Positions 38,871 through 48,811 of a DNA stretch of 64,000 nucleotides are shown here, in pieces. The DNA is taken from assembly GCF_900078705.1 (NCBI RefSeq), contig NZ_FKIF01000007.1, positions 186,001 through 250,000 of the forward strand, in the 5' to 3' direction. The notes below the pieces were generated by a model, which was given only the letters and a program-made list of their open reading frames with translations, did not search any database and was not told the origin of the DNA. Within the stretch, counting starts at the first letter, position 1; every line of letters starts with the position of its first letter. A program made the translations under genes and the position numbers. This DNA is from Bordetella ansorpii. GTDB lineage: Bacteria > Pseudomonadota > Gammaproteobacteria > Burkholderiales > Burkholderiaceae_B.

Positions 38871-40262
38871 ATGGCCACCATTACCTCATTGGGCGCCGGC
38901 ACATCACTGGAACTGGAAACCATCATCACCCAGTTGCAGGAGGCGAACCAAACCACCCTGGACGCGATCACCTCGCGTCAGGAAAGCTATGAGGTAAAAA
39001 TCTCGTCGTTCAGCCAGATCACCAGCAGTGTCCAGTCCCTGCTGGACGCCGCCAAGGCGCTGGGCAAGAGCGACACCTTGAACGCCGTGAAAAGCGCCAT
39101 CACCGGCGACAGCATCACCGTGACGACCACCACGGGCGCCACGCCGGGCCAGTACTCCTTGCAGGTCGATGCCGTGGCCACCGCGCAACGCCTGCAGTCC
39201 GCGTCGCCCACCAACGCCACGGCCAAGCACGGCACCAGCGCCACCCTCGAAATCGAACTGCAGGACGGCACCAAGACGTCCATCAGCGTCACCGACACCT
39301 CGCTGCAGGGCGTGGCCAAGGCCATCAACGCCAATGACGCGGCCGGCGTGCACGCCACCATCATCAACGATGGCAACGGCGGCTCCTACCTGTCCCTGAC
39401 CAGCAAGAAAACAGGCGAGGCAAATGCCGTCTCGAAGATTTCCGTGTCGGGCAACGACGGCAACCTCGGCTCGCTGCTGAACTTCGATGCCGCGAACGCC
39501 GGCGGCGGCCTGACCGAGACCAAGGCTACCGACGCCCTGCTCACCGTCAACGGCATCCAGGTCAAGAGCGCCACCAACAGCGTCAGCGACGCGGTCAGCG
39601 GCGTCACCTTCCAGATCGCGCCCGATGCCGAAGTGGGCGACACGGCCATCGCCACCATCACCAGCGACCCGCAGGCCATCAAGGACGCCGTCACCAAGTT
39701 CGTGACCGCCTACAACTCGCTGCAGACCACGCTGTACAACCTGACCGCCTTCGACGTCGCCGCCGAGCAGCAAAGCCCGCTGACCGGCGACAGCACGGTC
39801 CGCAACATCCAGAGCAGCCTGGCCAGCGCCCTGCAGGTCGTCAGCGGCGAAGGCACGCTGCAGACGCTTGGCGCGCTGGGCATCAATTCCAACCCCGACA
39901 AGGTGGCCGGCGTCGCCGGCACGCTGAGCGTGGACGCCACCAAGCTGGCCGACGCGCTGGCCAACAACCCCGCCGATGTCGAGCGCGTGCTGGCCGGCAC
40001 CAAGGGCCTGGTCGCCTCCGTCACCAAGGCCACGGATTCGATCCTGGGCACCGGCGGTTCCATCAAGAACCGCCAGAACGGCCTGCAGGAAACCGTCGAT
40101 GCGCTCAAAGAGCAGCACGACAACACCGAAACCCGCCTGAACAGCGAGCTGGACACCATGCGCGCCCAATTCGTGCAGCTCAGCGTGCTGGTGGCGCAGA
40201 TGAACAGCACCAGCAGCTACCTTACCCAGCAATTCGCCGCCCTGTCGTCGTCCACCAAGTAA
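38871..40262 (+). CDS. fliD: Flagellar filament cap protein FliD
   Basis: 463 aa. Forms the pentameric cap under which flagellin polymerises. N-terminal ITSLGAGTSLELETIITQLQEAN and the C-terminal coiled-coil end (NGLQETVDALKEQHDNTETRLNSELDTMRAQFVQLSVLVAQMNSTSSYLTQQFAAL) are typical; the middle, variable part is surface-exposed. Ribosome-binding site AAGGAG 6-8 bases before ATG at 38871. Confidence 0.95.
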   Translation: MATITSLGAGTSLELETIITQLQEANQTTLDAITSRQESYEVKISSFSQITSSVQSLLDAAKALGKSDTLNAVKSAITGDSITVTTTTGATPGQYSLQVDAVATAQRLQSASPTNATAKHGTSATLEIELQDGTKTSISVTDTSLQGVAKAINANDAAGVHATIINDGNGGSYLSLTSKKTGEANAVSKISVSGNDGNLGSLLNFDAANAGGGLTETKATDALLTVNGIQVKSATNSVSDAVSGVTFQIAPDAEVGDTAIATITSDPQAIKDAVTKFVTAYNSLQTTLYNLTAFDVAAEQQSPLTGDSTVRNIQSSLASALQVVSGEGTLQTLGALGINSNPDKVAGVAGTLSVDATKLADALANNPADVERVLAGTKGLVASVTKATDSILGTGGSIKNRQNGLQETVDALKEQHDNTETRLNSELDTMRAQFVQLSVLVAQMNSTSSYLTQQFAALSSSTK

Positions 40263-40277
40263 TTACTCCGACGTCCC

Positions 40278-40706
40278 ATGACCTACGCCTCGCGCCGCCC
40301 TACGGGCTCTTACTCGGTTCGTTCCTATACGGACATCGGCCTGGAAACCCAGGTATTGAGCGCCGGGCCGGAGCGTTTGATCACGCTGCTGTTCAGTGGC
40401 GCGCGGGCGGCGATCGCGCAAGCCCGCATCCACATGGAAGCGGGCCGCATCGCCGAGCGCGGCGCGGCCATCAGCAAGGCTGCCCGCATCGTCGAGGAAG
40501 GCCTGAAACAAGGTCTCAACATGGAAGTTGGCGGCGAGATCGCCGCCAATCTCTCCCGCCTGTACGACTTCATACTCCGCGCCCTGCTCACGGCCAACCT
40601 GAAGGCCGATACCGAGCAACTGGACATCGCAGACCAACTGCTGGCCGAACTGGCCGATGCCTGGCAGCAATCCGTGGACGCACACCCGTCCGCCAATCCG
40701 GCCTGA
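40278..40706 (+). CDS. fliS: Flagellin chaperone FliS
   Basis: 142 aa. Export chaperone for flagellin. It has the conserved SYTDIGLETQVLSAGPERLITLLFSGARAAI and the YDFILRALLTANLKAD helix. Located 15 bp after fliD in the usual fliD-fliS-fliT order. Confidence 0.94.
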   Translation: MTYASRRPTGSYSVRSYTDIGLETQVLSAGPERLITLLFSGARAAIAQARIHMEAGRIAERGAAISKAARIVEEGLKQGLNMEVGGEIAANLSRLYDFILRALLTANLKADTEQLDIADQLLAELADAWQQSVDAHPSANPA

Positions 40707-40744
40707 TTCGCGGCCACCCAGCGCGCCTCGATTGCGAGACCTTT

Positions 40745-41095
40745 ATGCCGTCCCTCATGCAGCATGCCCCTGCCCTCGATTTGTATCTAGACATTGCAAA
40801 TATAACCAGTGCAATGCTTAATGCCGCACAGCTGGACGACTGGGATTCGGTAATGGTCTACGGCCAGCAGTATTGCGAAACCGTTGAGCGCCTGCGCGAC
40901 CTCGAACCCGGCCAGCCGCTGGACGAGGCGGGACGCAGCATGAAACATGATCTGCTGGTGCGCATTCTCGAAAATGACGCCGCGGTGCGCGACCTCGCCC
41001 TGCCGCAACTGGCGCGCCTGAGCACCCTGCTGGGCCGCATGAAGCGCCAGCAATCGCTGCTGGCGGCCTATCGGGGTCAAACGGCGGGCAAATGA
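40745..41095 (+). CDS. fliT: Flagellar chaperone FliT
   Basis: 116 aa, helical. FliT is the export chaperone of FliD and in enterobacteria an anti-FlhDC factor. The family is weakly conserved; the call rests on size, position after fliS, and the pattern LDDWDSVMVYGQQYCETVERLRDLEPG with RILENDAAVRDLALPQLARL. Its stop overlaps the next start by 4 bp (ATGA). Confidence 0.85.
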   Translation: MPSLMQHAPALDLYLDIANITSAMLNAAQLDDWDSVMVYGQQYCETVERLRDLEPGQPLDEAGRSMKHDLLVRILENDAAVRDLALPQLARLSTLLGRMKRQQSLLAAYRGQTAGK

Positions 41096-42477
41096 GTATT
41101 GGTCCCCCCGCGCTAGGCAACATCCTGGTCCAGCGGCTCGATGCCGTGCTGGGGACCACGATGGCGGCGCATGCCAATCTGATTTCCGGCGCACGCCCCG
41201 ACGCGGTCACGCAGCCCGGCGAAAGTGCTCGCCCCGACGGAACGGAAAACGCCACGCGCGGCCCCCGCCAGGGGGTGGACACGGTCGACGGCGCCGGCAA
41301 CGGCCGGCAGAACGCCATCACCGATGCCAAGACGGCTGCCGCCCTGGCGCTGGCCGCGCGCGGGCTGGTCACACGTAGCGATCTCACCGCCTCGGCCCCC
41401 ACGACGCTGGGCATGACCGCACGCACGATCCTGACCTTGCTGGCCCTGTTCCCCGAAAAAGCCCCTCCCATTGCCGGACGCGCGCCGCTGTGGACGCCAG
41501 CCGCCGGCGACGACGCTTCCCCGGACTCTCCCTCCGGCCCTCGCACGGGCGCCCCGGCAACGGCGACCGGTGGCGGCAACGCCGGCCAGGCATCCGCCGG
41601 GGCATCCACAGGCGGCGCCACGCCCGCGAGCGCCCAGGCGCCGCAAACAGGCACGGCCTCGCAAGCCCAGGCCGGTACCGCCTCGCAAACGCAGACTGGC
41701 ACCGCCTCGCAAGCCCAGGCCGGCACCGCCCGCCCGGCGCAGGCCCCCGCGGCAGGCGAGACGGCCCCGGTTGCGCCGCGGGCCGACACGCCGCCGCCCG
41801 CGGCGCTGGCGCAAGCCTTGCGCTCGGTGCTGCAGAACAGCGGGCTGTTCTACGAGTCGCACCTGACCCAGATGGCCTACGGCCAGCGCACGCCTGGACA
41901 GTTGGCCGCCGAACCCCAGGCCGGGATGCGCATGCCCCCGGGCCAGGCGGACGCGGCCGCGTCGGCCGCGCGCCAGGCGATGACGGATGCGCTTGCGCCG
42001 CGCGACACGGCCCAGCAGCCCTCCTCCACCAGCAGCGCCACGGTATCCCTGAGCGGCGGTGGCCAGCCCTCCTCGCCCGCCCAGGCATTGGCCAGCATCC
42101 ACCCGGACGCCACGCTGCTGGTGCGCCAGCAACTGGACGTGCTGGCCAACCAATCGGTCGCGTGGCAGGGCCAGCCCTGGCCCGATACCGAAATGGAGTG
42201 GGAAGTCGAGCGCGACCGCACCGCAGGCGGCACGGAAATCGAAGACGGCCACTGGGCCACCCGCATCAAGCTGGACCTGCCGCGCCTGGGACTGGTCGAG
42301 GCGCGCATCAACCTCGTGGACAACCAATTGATGATGCATCTGGCGGCGCCGCGCAGCGCCGCCGAACTCAGCCGCCACGGTGACGGCCTGCGCCAGCGCA
42401 TGACGGCGGCCGGGCTGACCCTGACCCAGCTCAACGTCGACGTCCTCCCGCCTTCGCCTTTCGTCATTGAGCCATGA
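41092..42477 (+). CDS. Second FliK-like protein (hook-length control C-terminal domain)
   Basis: 461 aa. Residues 1-270 are Ala/Gly/Thr/Gln-rich and disordered, with four tandem 8-residue repeats of the type GTASQAQA (187-218). The C-terminus (about 375-455; WATRIKLDLPRLGLVEARINL, MMHLAAPRSAAELSRHGDGLRQRMTAAGLTLTQLNVDV) has the arrangement of the Flg_hook domain of FliK. A canonical fliK is present at 49271, so this is a paralogue. It is coupled to fliT upstream and to an FlhB-C-like gene downstream by ATGA overlaps, which suggests a joint role in export-switching. Function unproven. Confidence 0.75.
   Translation: MSIGPPALGNILVQRLDAVLGTTMAAHANLISGARPDAVTQPGESARPDGTENATRGPRQGVDTVDGAGNGRQNAITDAKTAAALALAARGLVTRSDLTASAPTTLGMTARTILTLLALFPEKAPPIAGRAPLWTPAAGDDASPDSPSGPRTGAPATATGGGNAGQASAGASTGGATPASAQAPQTGTASQAQAGTASQTQTGTASQAQAGTARPAQAPAAGETAPVAPRADTPPPAALAQALRSVLQNSGLFYESHLTQMAYGQRTPGQLAAEPQAGMRMPPGQADAAASAARQAMTDALAPRDTAQQPSSTSSATVSLSGGGQPSSPAQALASIHPDATLLVRQQLDVLANQSVAWQGQPWPDTEMEWEVERDRTAGGTEIEDGHWATRIKLDLPRLGLVEARINLVDNQLMMHLAAPRSAAELSRHGDGLRQRMTAAGLTLTQLNVDVLPPSPFVIEP
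41650..41745 (+). repeat. Four tandem 24-bp repeats in the FliK-like gene
   Basis: Four codon-aligned 24-bp units (starting at 41650, 41674, 41698, 41722) encode GTASQAQA, GTASQTQT, GTASQAQA and GTARPAQA. Units 1 and 3 differ by a single base. In-frame copy-number change would lengthen or shorten the disordered part of the protein. Confidence 0.85.
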
Positions 42478-42797
42478 TCGACACGCCCACGTCCGACGAT
42501 CCGGACCGCCGCGCCGCCGTCGCCATCTCGTACGACGAACAGGACAACGCGCCTCGGGTCGTTGCAAAAGGCTATGGCAAGCTGGCCGACATGATCGTCC
42601 GCAACGCGCGCGAGCACGATCTGTATGTGCACGAATCGACCGAGCTGGTGGGCTTGCTCATGCAGGTGGACCTCGATTCGCAGATTCCGCCCCAGCTCTA
42701 CACCGCCGTGGCCGAGTTGCTTGCCTGGCTGTACCGCCTGGAAGCCCGCGACGCCCCGGCGCTGCCGCCGCCGATCGGCCCGCGCCCCTCGGCCTGA
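42474..42797 (+). CDS. Stand-alone FlhB C-terminal-domain protein (FlhX/FhlB-like)
   Basis: 107 aa. It matches the cytoplasmic domain of FlhB after the autocleavage site: AVAISYDEQDNAPRVVAKGYGKLADMIVRN, then IPPQLYTAVAELLAWLYRLE. No membrane part and no NPTH cleavage motif are present. Such proteins can replace the cleaved C-terminal piece of FlhB in the flagellar export gate. Coupled by ATGA overlap to the FliK-like gene, the natural partner of this domain. Confidence 0.82.
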   Translation: MIDTPTSDDPDRRAAVAISYDEQDNAPRVVAKGYGKLADMIVRNAREHDLYVHESTELVGLLMQVDLDSQIPPQLYTAVAELLAWLYRLEARDAPALPPPIGPRPSA

Positions 42798-42811
42798 CGG
42801 GGACGGCAATC

Positions 42812-43198
42812 GTGCACACCCCGTCCCACGCACCGGATCACGAGGATTGGCTGCAAAGCCCCGCGGACATCCGCGGCGCGTTATCTTCGCTGGCGCACCC
42901 GTCCAGCGCCATCCAGGCGCGGGACAGCCAAGGCATGCAATGGGCGGTGAGGCTGCTGGGCCTGGACGCACGTTCCAGGGTGTTCTTCTGGCGGCTCGAT
43001 GGCGCCCTGCCGCGCTACGCCGATGACCTGGCCAGGCGCCTGGCCAAGGCGCCGCTGGAGTTCACGGCGACACTGCACGACGGCACCTGGCTGCAATTCC
43101 AGACGGGCCAATCTTCGCCGGTACGTTTCGATGACGGCAGCATGCTGATGGTTTCGCCGTTTCCGCACCGCTTGCGCCACGAATTCGGGCCGCACTGA
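42812..43198 (+). CDS. YcgR N-terminal-domain-like protein without PilZ domain
   Basis: 128 aa from GTG at 42812 (GGGGA about 8 bases upstream). The pattern SPADIRGALSSLAHPSSAIQARDSQGMQWAVRLLGLDARSRVFFWRL followed by KAPLEFTATLHDGTWLQFQTGQSSPVRFDDGSMLMVSPFPHRL resembles the N-terminal domain of the flagellar brake YcgR. The protein stops where YcgR would continue into the c-di-GMP-binding PilZ domain; no RxxxR motif is seen. It lies 14 bp after the FlhB-like gene and is the last gene before convergent fliE. The family assignment is by eye and moderate. Confidence 0.6.
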   Translation: MHTPSHAPDHEDWLQSPADIRGALSSLAHPSSAIQARDSQGMQWAVRLLGLDARSRVFFWRLDGALPRYADDLARRLAKAPLEFTATLHDGTWLQFQTGQSSPVRFDDGSMLMVSPFPHRLRHEFGPH

Positions 43199-43245
43199 TG
43201 CCTGGCCGCCCCACGGGACGGCCCCGCCGGGCGGCGGCGCAGAGA

Positions 43246-43578
43246 TCAGATCGACATCGACGAGACTTCGCGGTAAGCCGATACCAGGCGGTTACGGACC
43301 TGCACCGCGGTCTGGAAGCCGATGCTGGCTTTCTGCAGATCGATCATGACGTCGTTCAACGAGACGTCAGGCGCGCCCAGCTCGAACGCCTGCGCCTGCG
43401 CGCCGGCCGCCTTCTGCGCGGCGGACACGCGGCGGATGGAGTCGGCCAGCTCGGAGGCGAAGCCCGACGGCGCGGGCGACAACTGGGCGGGGTCGGACAC
43501 GCCGCTCTGGGCAGTGCGCACCACGGCGCGCATCTGTTGCAACATGCTTTCGATGCCGGACAGGCCAGAAACCGCCAT
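43246..43578 (-). CDS. fliE: Flagellar hook-basal body complex protein FliE
   Basis: 110 aa. Joins the MS ring to the rod. It begins [20 protein letters not shown] and has the conserved end [38 protein letters not shown] at 43578. It is transcribed away from fliF, so fliE and fliF have separate promoters in the 321-bp gap. Confidence 0.94.
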   Translation of the reverse strand: MAVSGLSGIESMLQQMRAVVRTAQSGVSDPAQLSPAPSGFASELADSIRRVSAAQKAAGAQAQAFELGAPDVSLNDVMIDLQKASIGFQTAVQVRNRLVSAYREVSSMSI

Positions 43579-43899
43579 GGAAGATACCTCGGACGTCAAA
43601 CGGGACAATGGCAGCAAGCGTACCGCGGCGGCCGATTTCCCATAACGCCTAAAAGGCGGCAAAAACCCGGGCAGTTCCGCTCTGTGCGCAAAGAATGCCC
43701 CTGCCGGCGGCGCCGGGCGGTGCCGATTCGGACAATAGGAGACAAGTAACGCCAAAAAACGGTTGTTTTCGGCGATTGGGATTGCACGGGCGCCCGCCAT
43801 AATCCACGCTCCCCGACCTAAAGCACGTTGCATGTGTAACCTGCCTTCCTCGACCATGTCGTTAGAATCCCTGCTCCGCGAAGCTTGCGGGAGCCACCG
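43579..43899. promoter_or_regulatory. Divergent fliE/fliF intergenic region
   Basis: 321 bp without a gene. It must hold the promoters of fliE (minus) and the fliF-fliR series (plus). I find no good sigma-28 pair and no sigma-54 GG-N10-GC element; early (class II) flagellar promoters under FlhDC would not show one. TAAAGCAC at 43818-43825 is sigma-28-like on the -35 side only. A small hairpin CGCC-TAAAA-GGCG lies at about 43645-43657. Confidence 0.5.
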
Positions 43900-45600
43900 A
43901 TGAACCAACAGGCAACCCTCGGTGCGTCGCTTCTGGCAAGGTTTCCGGTACTCGAGAAAGTACGGACTCTGCCCAAACCCATCCTGCTCGGCGCGGCCGC
44001 GGCCCTCGTGGCCGTCATCGCCGTGCTGGCGATGTGGAGCCGCGAACCCGATTACAAGGTGCTGTTCTCCAACCTGGAGGACCGCGACTCCGGCGCGATC
44101 GTCGCCGCGTTGGGCACCATGAACGTGCCCTACCGTTACAACGAAACCGGCACGGCCATCATGGTGCCGGCGGACCGTGTCTATGACGCGCGCATGCAGC
44201 TCGCCGCCCAGGGCCTGCCCCGTGGCGGCAGCGTCGGTTTCGAGCTGATGGACAACGCGCGGTTCGGCGCCAGCCAGTTCACCGAGCAGATCAACTACCA
44301 GCGCGGCCTGGAAGGCGAACTGGCCCGTTCGATCGAAGCCATGAACGGCGTGCAGAAGGCGCGCGTCCACCTGGCCATGCCGCGCCAGTCGCTGTTCGTG
44401 CGCGAGCGCCAGTCGCCCACCGCGTCCGTGCTGCTGAACCTGTACCCCGGCCGCAGCCTGGCCGACGCCCAGGTGTCGTCGATCACCTGGCTGGTGGCCT
44501 CCAGCGTGCCCGAGCTGACGGCGGACAACGTCTCCATCGTCGATCAGAACGGTCGCCTGCTGTCCGCTCCGCAAGGCGAAGGCCGCGGCATGGATGCCGA
44601 CCAGATGCGCTTCGTGCGTGAGGTCGAACAGCGCGCCGTCGAACGCATCCTCACCATCCTGAACCCGCTGGTCGGCCCGGGCAACGTGCATGCCCAGGCG
44701 ACCGCCGACGTCGACTTCGCCCGCCGCGAGGAAACGTCCGAGGTCTACCGTCCCAACCAGGAGCCCGGCCAGGGTGCGATGCGCAGCCAGCAGACCAGCG
44801 AGTCGCGCCAGACCGGCATGGATCCGGCACGCGGCGTGCCCGGCGCCCTCAGCAACCAGGTCCCGGCGCCGACCCAGGCGCCGTTGAACAACCCGCAGCA
44901 GCCGCCCGGCCAGCAAGGCCAACAACAGCAGCAGCAGCAGCAGCAGGGACAGCAGCCGCAGCAGAACGGCACCGCCACCGGGACGGCGCCCGCCGGCACG
45001 CAGGCGCCCAGCACCTCCACCAGCAGCCGCCACGACTCCACCACCAATTACGAAGTCGATCGCACCATCAGCCACATCAAGCAACCCGTCGGCGTGCTCA
45101 AGCGCATGTCGGTGGCCGTCGTGGTCAACTACCTGCCGGGCAAGGATGGCGGCGAAGCCAAGGCATTGCCGCCGGAAGAACTGAACAAGCTGACCGACCT
45201 GGTGCGCGAGGCCATGGGCTATTCCGAGGCCCGCGGCGACTCGCTGAACGTGGTCAACAGCCAGTTCAACGATGCCGAGCCCAGCGTGCCGCTGTGGCGC
45301 GATGCCGAGCTGATCGCCCTGAGCAAGACCGTGCTGGGCTGGCTGCTGGCCATCATCATCGTGCTGTGGCTGTATCGCCGCATCAAACCGGCGGTCATGG
45401 ATCACTTCTACCCGCCGGTGGATGCCGAGAAGGAAGAACAGGACCGCCGCGACGCCGAGCGCGAGGCCCAGAACACCGCCCGCGCTCGCGAAATCGACCG
45501 CTACGAAGAGAATCTGCAGCGCGCCCGCGACATGGCAACCAAAGACCCGCGCGCCGTTGCAATGGTGTTGCGCACCTGGATGAGCAAAGATGATCAATGA
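43900..45600 (+). CDS. fliF: Flagellar MS-ring protein FliF
   Basis: 566 aa. Membrane segments at about 27-46 and 475-496 bracket the periplasmic ring-building domains ([44 protein letters not shown]). The C-terminal cytoplasmic tail (RTWMSKDDQ) binds FliG. Residues about 330-365 hold a Gln-rich low-complexity insert with nine consecutive Gln encoded by CAA/CAG repeats (44920-44946). ATG at 43900 with GGGAG 7 bases before it. FliG start overlaps by 11 bp. Confidence 0.96.
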   Translation: MNQQATLGASLLARFPVLEKVRTLPKPILLGAAAALVAVIAVLAMWSREPDYKVLFSNLEDRDSGAIVAALGTMNVPYRYNETGTAIMVPADRVYDARMQLAAQGLPRGGSVGFELMDNARFGASQFTEQINYQRGLEGELARSIEAMNGVQKARVHLAMPRQSLFVRERQSPTASVLLNLYPGRSLADAQVSSITWLVASSVPELTADNVSIVDQNGRLLSAPQGEGRGMDADQMRFVREVEQRAVERILTILNPLVGPGNVHAQATADVDFARREETSEVYRPNQEPGQGAMRSQQTSESRQTGMDPARGVPGALSNQVPAPTQAPLNNPQQPPGQQGQQQQQQQQQGQQPQQNGTATGTAPAGTQAPSTSTSSRHDSTTNYEVDRTISHIKQPVGVLKRMSVAVVVNYLPGKDGGEAKALPPEELNKLTDLVREAMGYSEARGDSLNVVNSQFNDAEPSVPLWRDAELIALSKTVLGWLLAIIIVLWLYRRIKPAVMDHFYPPVDAEKEEQDRRDAEREAQNTARAREIDRYEENLQRARDMATKDPRAVAMVLRTWMSKDDQ

Positions 45601-46600
45601 CGGCAAACCCATGGACGGCATGACCCGCAGCGCCGTCCTGCTGATGTCCCTGGGCGAGGACGCCGCCGCCGAGGTCTTCCGTTTCCTGACCGCGCGTGAA
45701 GTGCAGCAGGTCGGCGCCTCGATGGCCACCCTCAAGCAGGTGACCCGCCGCGACGTCGGCGGCGTGCTCGAAGAGTTCCGCCAGGAAGCGGACCAGTTCA
45801 CCGCCGTGACGCTGGGCTCGGACGACTACATCCGCACCGTGCTGACCAAGGCGCTGGGCAGCGACCGCGCCGCCGGCCTGATCGAGGACATCCTTGAGGC
45901 CGGTGAAGGCGGCAGCGGCATCGACGCCCTGAACTGGCTCGATCCGGTCACCGTCGCCGAACTGGTCGGCAACGAACACCCCCAGATCATCGCCACCATC
46001 CTGGTTCACCTGGAGCGCGACCGCGCCGCGGGCGTGCTCGCCCTGCTGACCGATCGCCTGCGCAACGACGTCATGCTGCGCATCGCCACCTTCGGCGGCG
46101 TACAACCCTCGGCGCTGGCCGAACTGACCGAAGTGCTGAATTCCATGCTGTCCGGCCAGAGCGCCAAGCGCAGCAAGATGGGCGGGGTGCGCACCGCGGC
46201 CGAGATCCTCAACATGATGAACTCGACGCAGGAAGAGGCCGTGGTCAACAGCCTGCGCGAACGCGATGCCGACCTGGCCCAGAAGATCATCGACGAAATG
46301 TTCGTCTTCGAGAACCTGCTGGAAGTCGAGGATCGCGGCATCCAGCTCATCCTCAAGGAAATCGACAACGACATGCTCATGATCGCCCTCAAGGGCGCCC
46401 AGGACGAGTTGCGCAACAAGTTCCTGCGCAACATGTCCAGCCGCGCCGCCGAGATGCTGCGCGAAGACCTCGAGGCCCAGGGCCCCGTGCGCATGTCCAA
46501 GGTCGAGAGCGAGCAGAAGAAGATTCTGCAGATTGCCCGACGCCTGGCCGAGAGCGGCCAGATCGTGCTGGGCAACTCGGGAGACGACGCGTATGTCTGA
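45590..46600 (+). CDS. fliG: Flagellar motor switch protein FliG
   Basis: 336 aa. N-terminal domain ([23 protein letters not shown]) binds FliF; the middle [13 protein letters not shown] motif binds FliM; the C-terminal torque domain carries the charged residues in [33 protein letters not shown]. Full length. Overlaps fliF by 11 bp and fliH by 8 bp, indicating translational coupling. Confidence 0.97.
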   Translation: MINDGKPMDGMTRSAVLLMSLGEDAAAEVFRFLTAREVQQVGASMATLKQVTRRDVGGVLEEFRQEADQFTAVTLGSDDYIRTVLTKALGSDRAAGLIEDILEAGEGGSGIDALNWLDPVTVAELVGNEHPQIIATILVHLERDRAAGVLALLTDRLRNDVMLRIATFGGVQPSALAELTEVLNSMLSGQSAKRSKMGGVRTAAEILNMMNSTQEEAVVNSLRERDADLAQKIIDEMFVFENLLEVEDRGIQLILKEIDNDMLMIALKGAQDELRNKFLRNMSSRAAEMLREDLEAQGPVRMSKVESEQKKILQIARRLAESGQIVLGNSGDDAYV

Positions 46601-47342
46601 CCGTGGTTCCGTCGGGCCCTCGCTGTCGCGCCGCGCTGCCTGGCAGCGCTGGCAGATGACGTCGTTCGACGAACCCAAGGTCGAGGAAGCCCCCGTCGAA
46701 CCGGCGCCCCTGCCCGACCCGGGCCCGGACCCCGAGGAAGTGCGCCAGGCGCTGCGCGAACAGGCCCGGACCGAGGGCCGCGTGCAGGGCATGGCCGAGG
46801 GCCGCAAGCAGGGCCTGGCGGCCGGCCGCGAGGAAGGCCGCAAGGAAGGCCTGGCCGCGGGCCGCGAGCAAGGCTACGCCGAAGGCCTGGCCCAAGGCCG
46901 CGAACAGGGACGCGAGGAAGCCGCCCACCTGAACGCCCTGGCGGCCAACCTGGCCATATCGCTGCGCGGCATCGAAGAACAGATGGGCCAAAGCCTGATC
47001 ACCCTGGCGCTCGACATCGCCGCCCAGGTCGTGCGCCAGCAACTGGCCGAGCAACCGCAAGCCATGCTGGCGGCGGTGCGCGAAGTGCTGCACATCAACC
47101 CCACGCCGCCCCAAGGCGCACTGCGCCTGTGGATCCATCCCGACGACCTCGAACTGGTGCGCCTGCACCTGGCCGACGAACTGAAGGAAGGCAACTGGCG
47201 CGTGCTGGCCGACGAGTCCATCGCGCGCGGCGGCTGCCGGGCCGAAACGCCCTATGGAGACATCGACGCCACGCTGCAGACGCGCTGGCGCCGCGTGGCC
47301 GCCTCCCTGGGCCGCAGCGCCTCGTGGGACGACCAGCCATGA
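46593..47342 (+). CDS. fliH: Flagellar export ATPase regulator FliH
   Basis: 249 aa. Residues 62-106 contain twelve glycines exactly four residues apart (eleven linked GxxxG units; e.g. [18 protein letters not shown]), a pattern known for the FliH/YscL helix that dimerises. The C-terminal domain ([34 protein letters not shown]) binds FliI. ATG at 46593 overlaps fliG; the stop overlaps fliI by 4 bp. Confidence 0.93.
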   Translation: MSDRGSVGPSLSRRAAWQRWQMTSFDEPKVEEAPVEPAPLPDPGPDPEEVRQALREQARTEGRVQGMAEGRKQGLAAGREEGRKEGLAAGREQGYAEGLAQGREQGREEAAHLNALAANLAISLRGIEEQMGQSLITLALDIAAQVVRQQLAEQPQAMLAAVREVLHINPTPPQGALRLWIHPDDLELVRLHLADELKEGNWRVLADESIARGGCRAETPYGDIDATLQTRWRRVAASLGRSASWDDQP

Positions 47343-48811
47343 ATCCCGCCATGCAGCCCCAGCCCGACGTGGCCGCCGCGCCGTTGCCCGAGCGCTGGAA
47401 GACGCAGTTGGAGATCGGGTCGATCCGGGCAGCGTCGACCGAGCCCTGGCTGGTCACGGGCCGCATTACCCGCGCCACCGGCCTGGTGCTGCATGCCACC
47501 GGTTTGCGCTTGCCCGTCGGCGCCGCGTGCCGCATCGAGATCGCCCGCGGACACGACCACTGGGCGGACGCCGAGGTCGTCGGCTTCGACGGCCACACCC
47601 TCTATCTGATGCCGCAGGCCGACATCTCCGGCCTGCCGCCCGGCGCCCGCGTGATGCCCAGCGAACCCGCGGTGCAACGCCCTGTCCCCTTGCCGCGCAA
47701 GGCCGAGCTGAACGGCAACGCCAAGCCGCAACTGGGCCGCCACCTGCCGGTCGGCAACGCGATGCTCGGCCGCGTGGTCGACGGCGCCGGCCGCCCGCTG
47801 GACGGCCTCGGTCCGCTGACCGGCGCCGAGGCCGCGCCGCTGACCGCCCTGCCCATCAACCCGCTGTCGCGGGCGCCCATCGACACCGTGCTGGACGTGG
47901 GCGTGCGCGCCATCAACGGCCTGCTGACAGTGGGCCGCGGCCAGCGCATGGGCCTGTTCGCCGGTTCCGGCGTGGGCAAGAGCGTGCTGCTGGGCATGAT
48001 GGCCCGTTATACGCGCGCCGACATCATCGTCGTGGGCCTGATCGGCGAGCGCGGACGCGAAGTCAAGGAATTCATCGAGCACAACCTCGGCCCCGAGGGT
48101 CTGGCCCGTTCGGTCGTGGTGGCCGCGCCGGCCGACGTGTCGCCGCTGCTGCGCCTGCAGGGCGCCAGCTACGCCACCCGCCTGGCGGAACACTTCCGCG
48201 ACCAGGGCCTGGACGTGCTGCTGATCATGGACTCGCTGACCCGCTACGCCATGGCGCAGCGCGAGATCGCGCTGGCGATCGGCGAGCCACCCGCCACCAA
48301 GGGCTATCCCCCCTCGGTCTTTGCGCGCCTGCCCGCACTGGTCGAGCGAACCGGCATGGGCGCGCCCGGCCCCAACGGCAAGGCGGGTTCCATCACCGCC
48401 TTCTATACCGTGCTGGCCGAAGGCGACGACCAGCAAGACCCCATCGCCGACTCGGCGCGCGCCATTCTGGACGGCCACATCGTCCTGTCGCGCCACCTGG
48501 CCGAAGCCGGCCACTACCCCGCCATCGACATCGAAGCGTCCATCTCGCGGGCGATGACGTCGCTGATCTCGCCGCAACAGTTCTCGCTGGTGCGCCGCTT
48601 CAAGCAGACCTTCTCGCGCTACCAGCGCAACCGCGACCTGATCGCCGTGGGGGCCTACGCCGCCGGCAACGATCACCAACTGGACGACGCCATCGCGCGC
48701 TATCCGCGCCTGGAAGCCTATCTGCAGCAGGACATCACCGACAACGTCGACTACACGACCGCCATCGATCAACTGCGCGGTTCCTTCGAGATCAAGGAAA
48801 CCTATGCCTAG
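47339..48811 (+). CDS. fliI: Flagellum-specific ATPase FliI
   Basis: 490 aa, about 30 longer than enterobacterial FliI. Walker A AGSGVGKS is near 208-215, [34 protein letters not shown] follows, and Walker B lies in [17 protein letters not shown]. It powers unloading of export substrates. ATG at 47339 overlaps the fliH stop; fliJ starts 8 bp before its stop. Confidence 0.97.
   Translation: MNPAMQPQPDVAAAPLPERWKTQLEIGSIRAASTEPWLVTGRITRATGLVLHATGLRLPVGAACRIEIARGHDHWADAEVVGFDGHTLYLMPQADISGLPPGARVMPSEPAVQRPVPLPRKAELNGNAKPQLGRHLPVGNAMLGRVVDGAGRPLDGLGPLTGAEAAPLTALPINPLSRAPIDTVLDVGVRAINGLLTVGRGQRMGLFAGSGVGKSVLLGMMARYTRADIIVVGLIGERGREVKEFIEHNLGPEGLARSVVVAAPADVSPLLRLQGASYATRLAEHFRDQGLDVLLIMDSLTRYAMAQREIALAIGEPPATKGYPPSVFARLPALVERTGMGAPGPNGKAGSITAFYTVLAEGDDQQDPIADSARAILDGHIVLSRHLAEAGHYPAIDIEASISRAMTSLISPQQFSLVRRFKQTFSRYQRNRDLIAVGAYAAGNDHQLDDAIARYPRLEAYLQQDITDNVDYTTAIDQLRGSFEIKETYA

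Noticed and set aside
43246-45801. 851-codon minus-strand open frame opposite fliF that ends with FliE
   Set aside because: Only the last 110 codons from ATG 43578 are FliE; the rest mirrors fliF.
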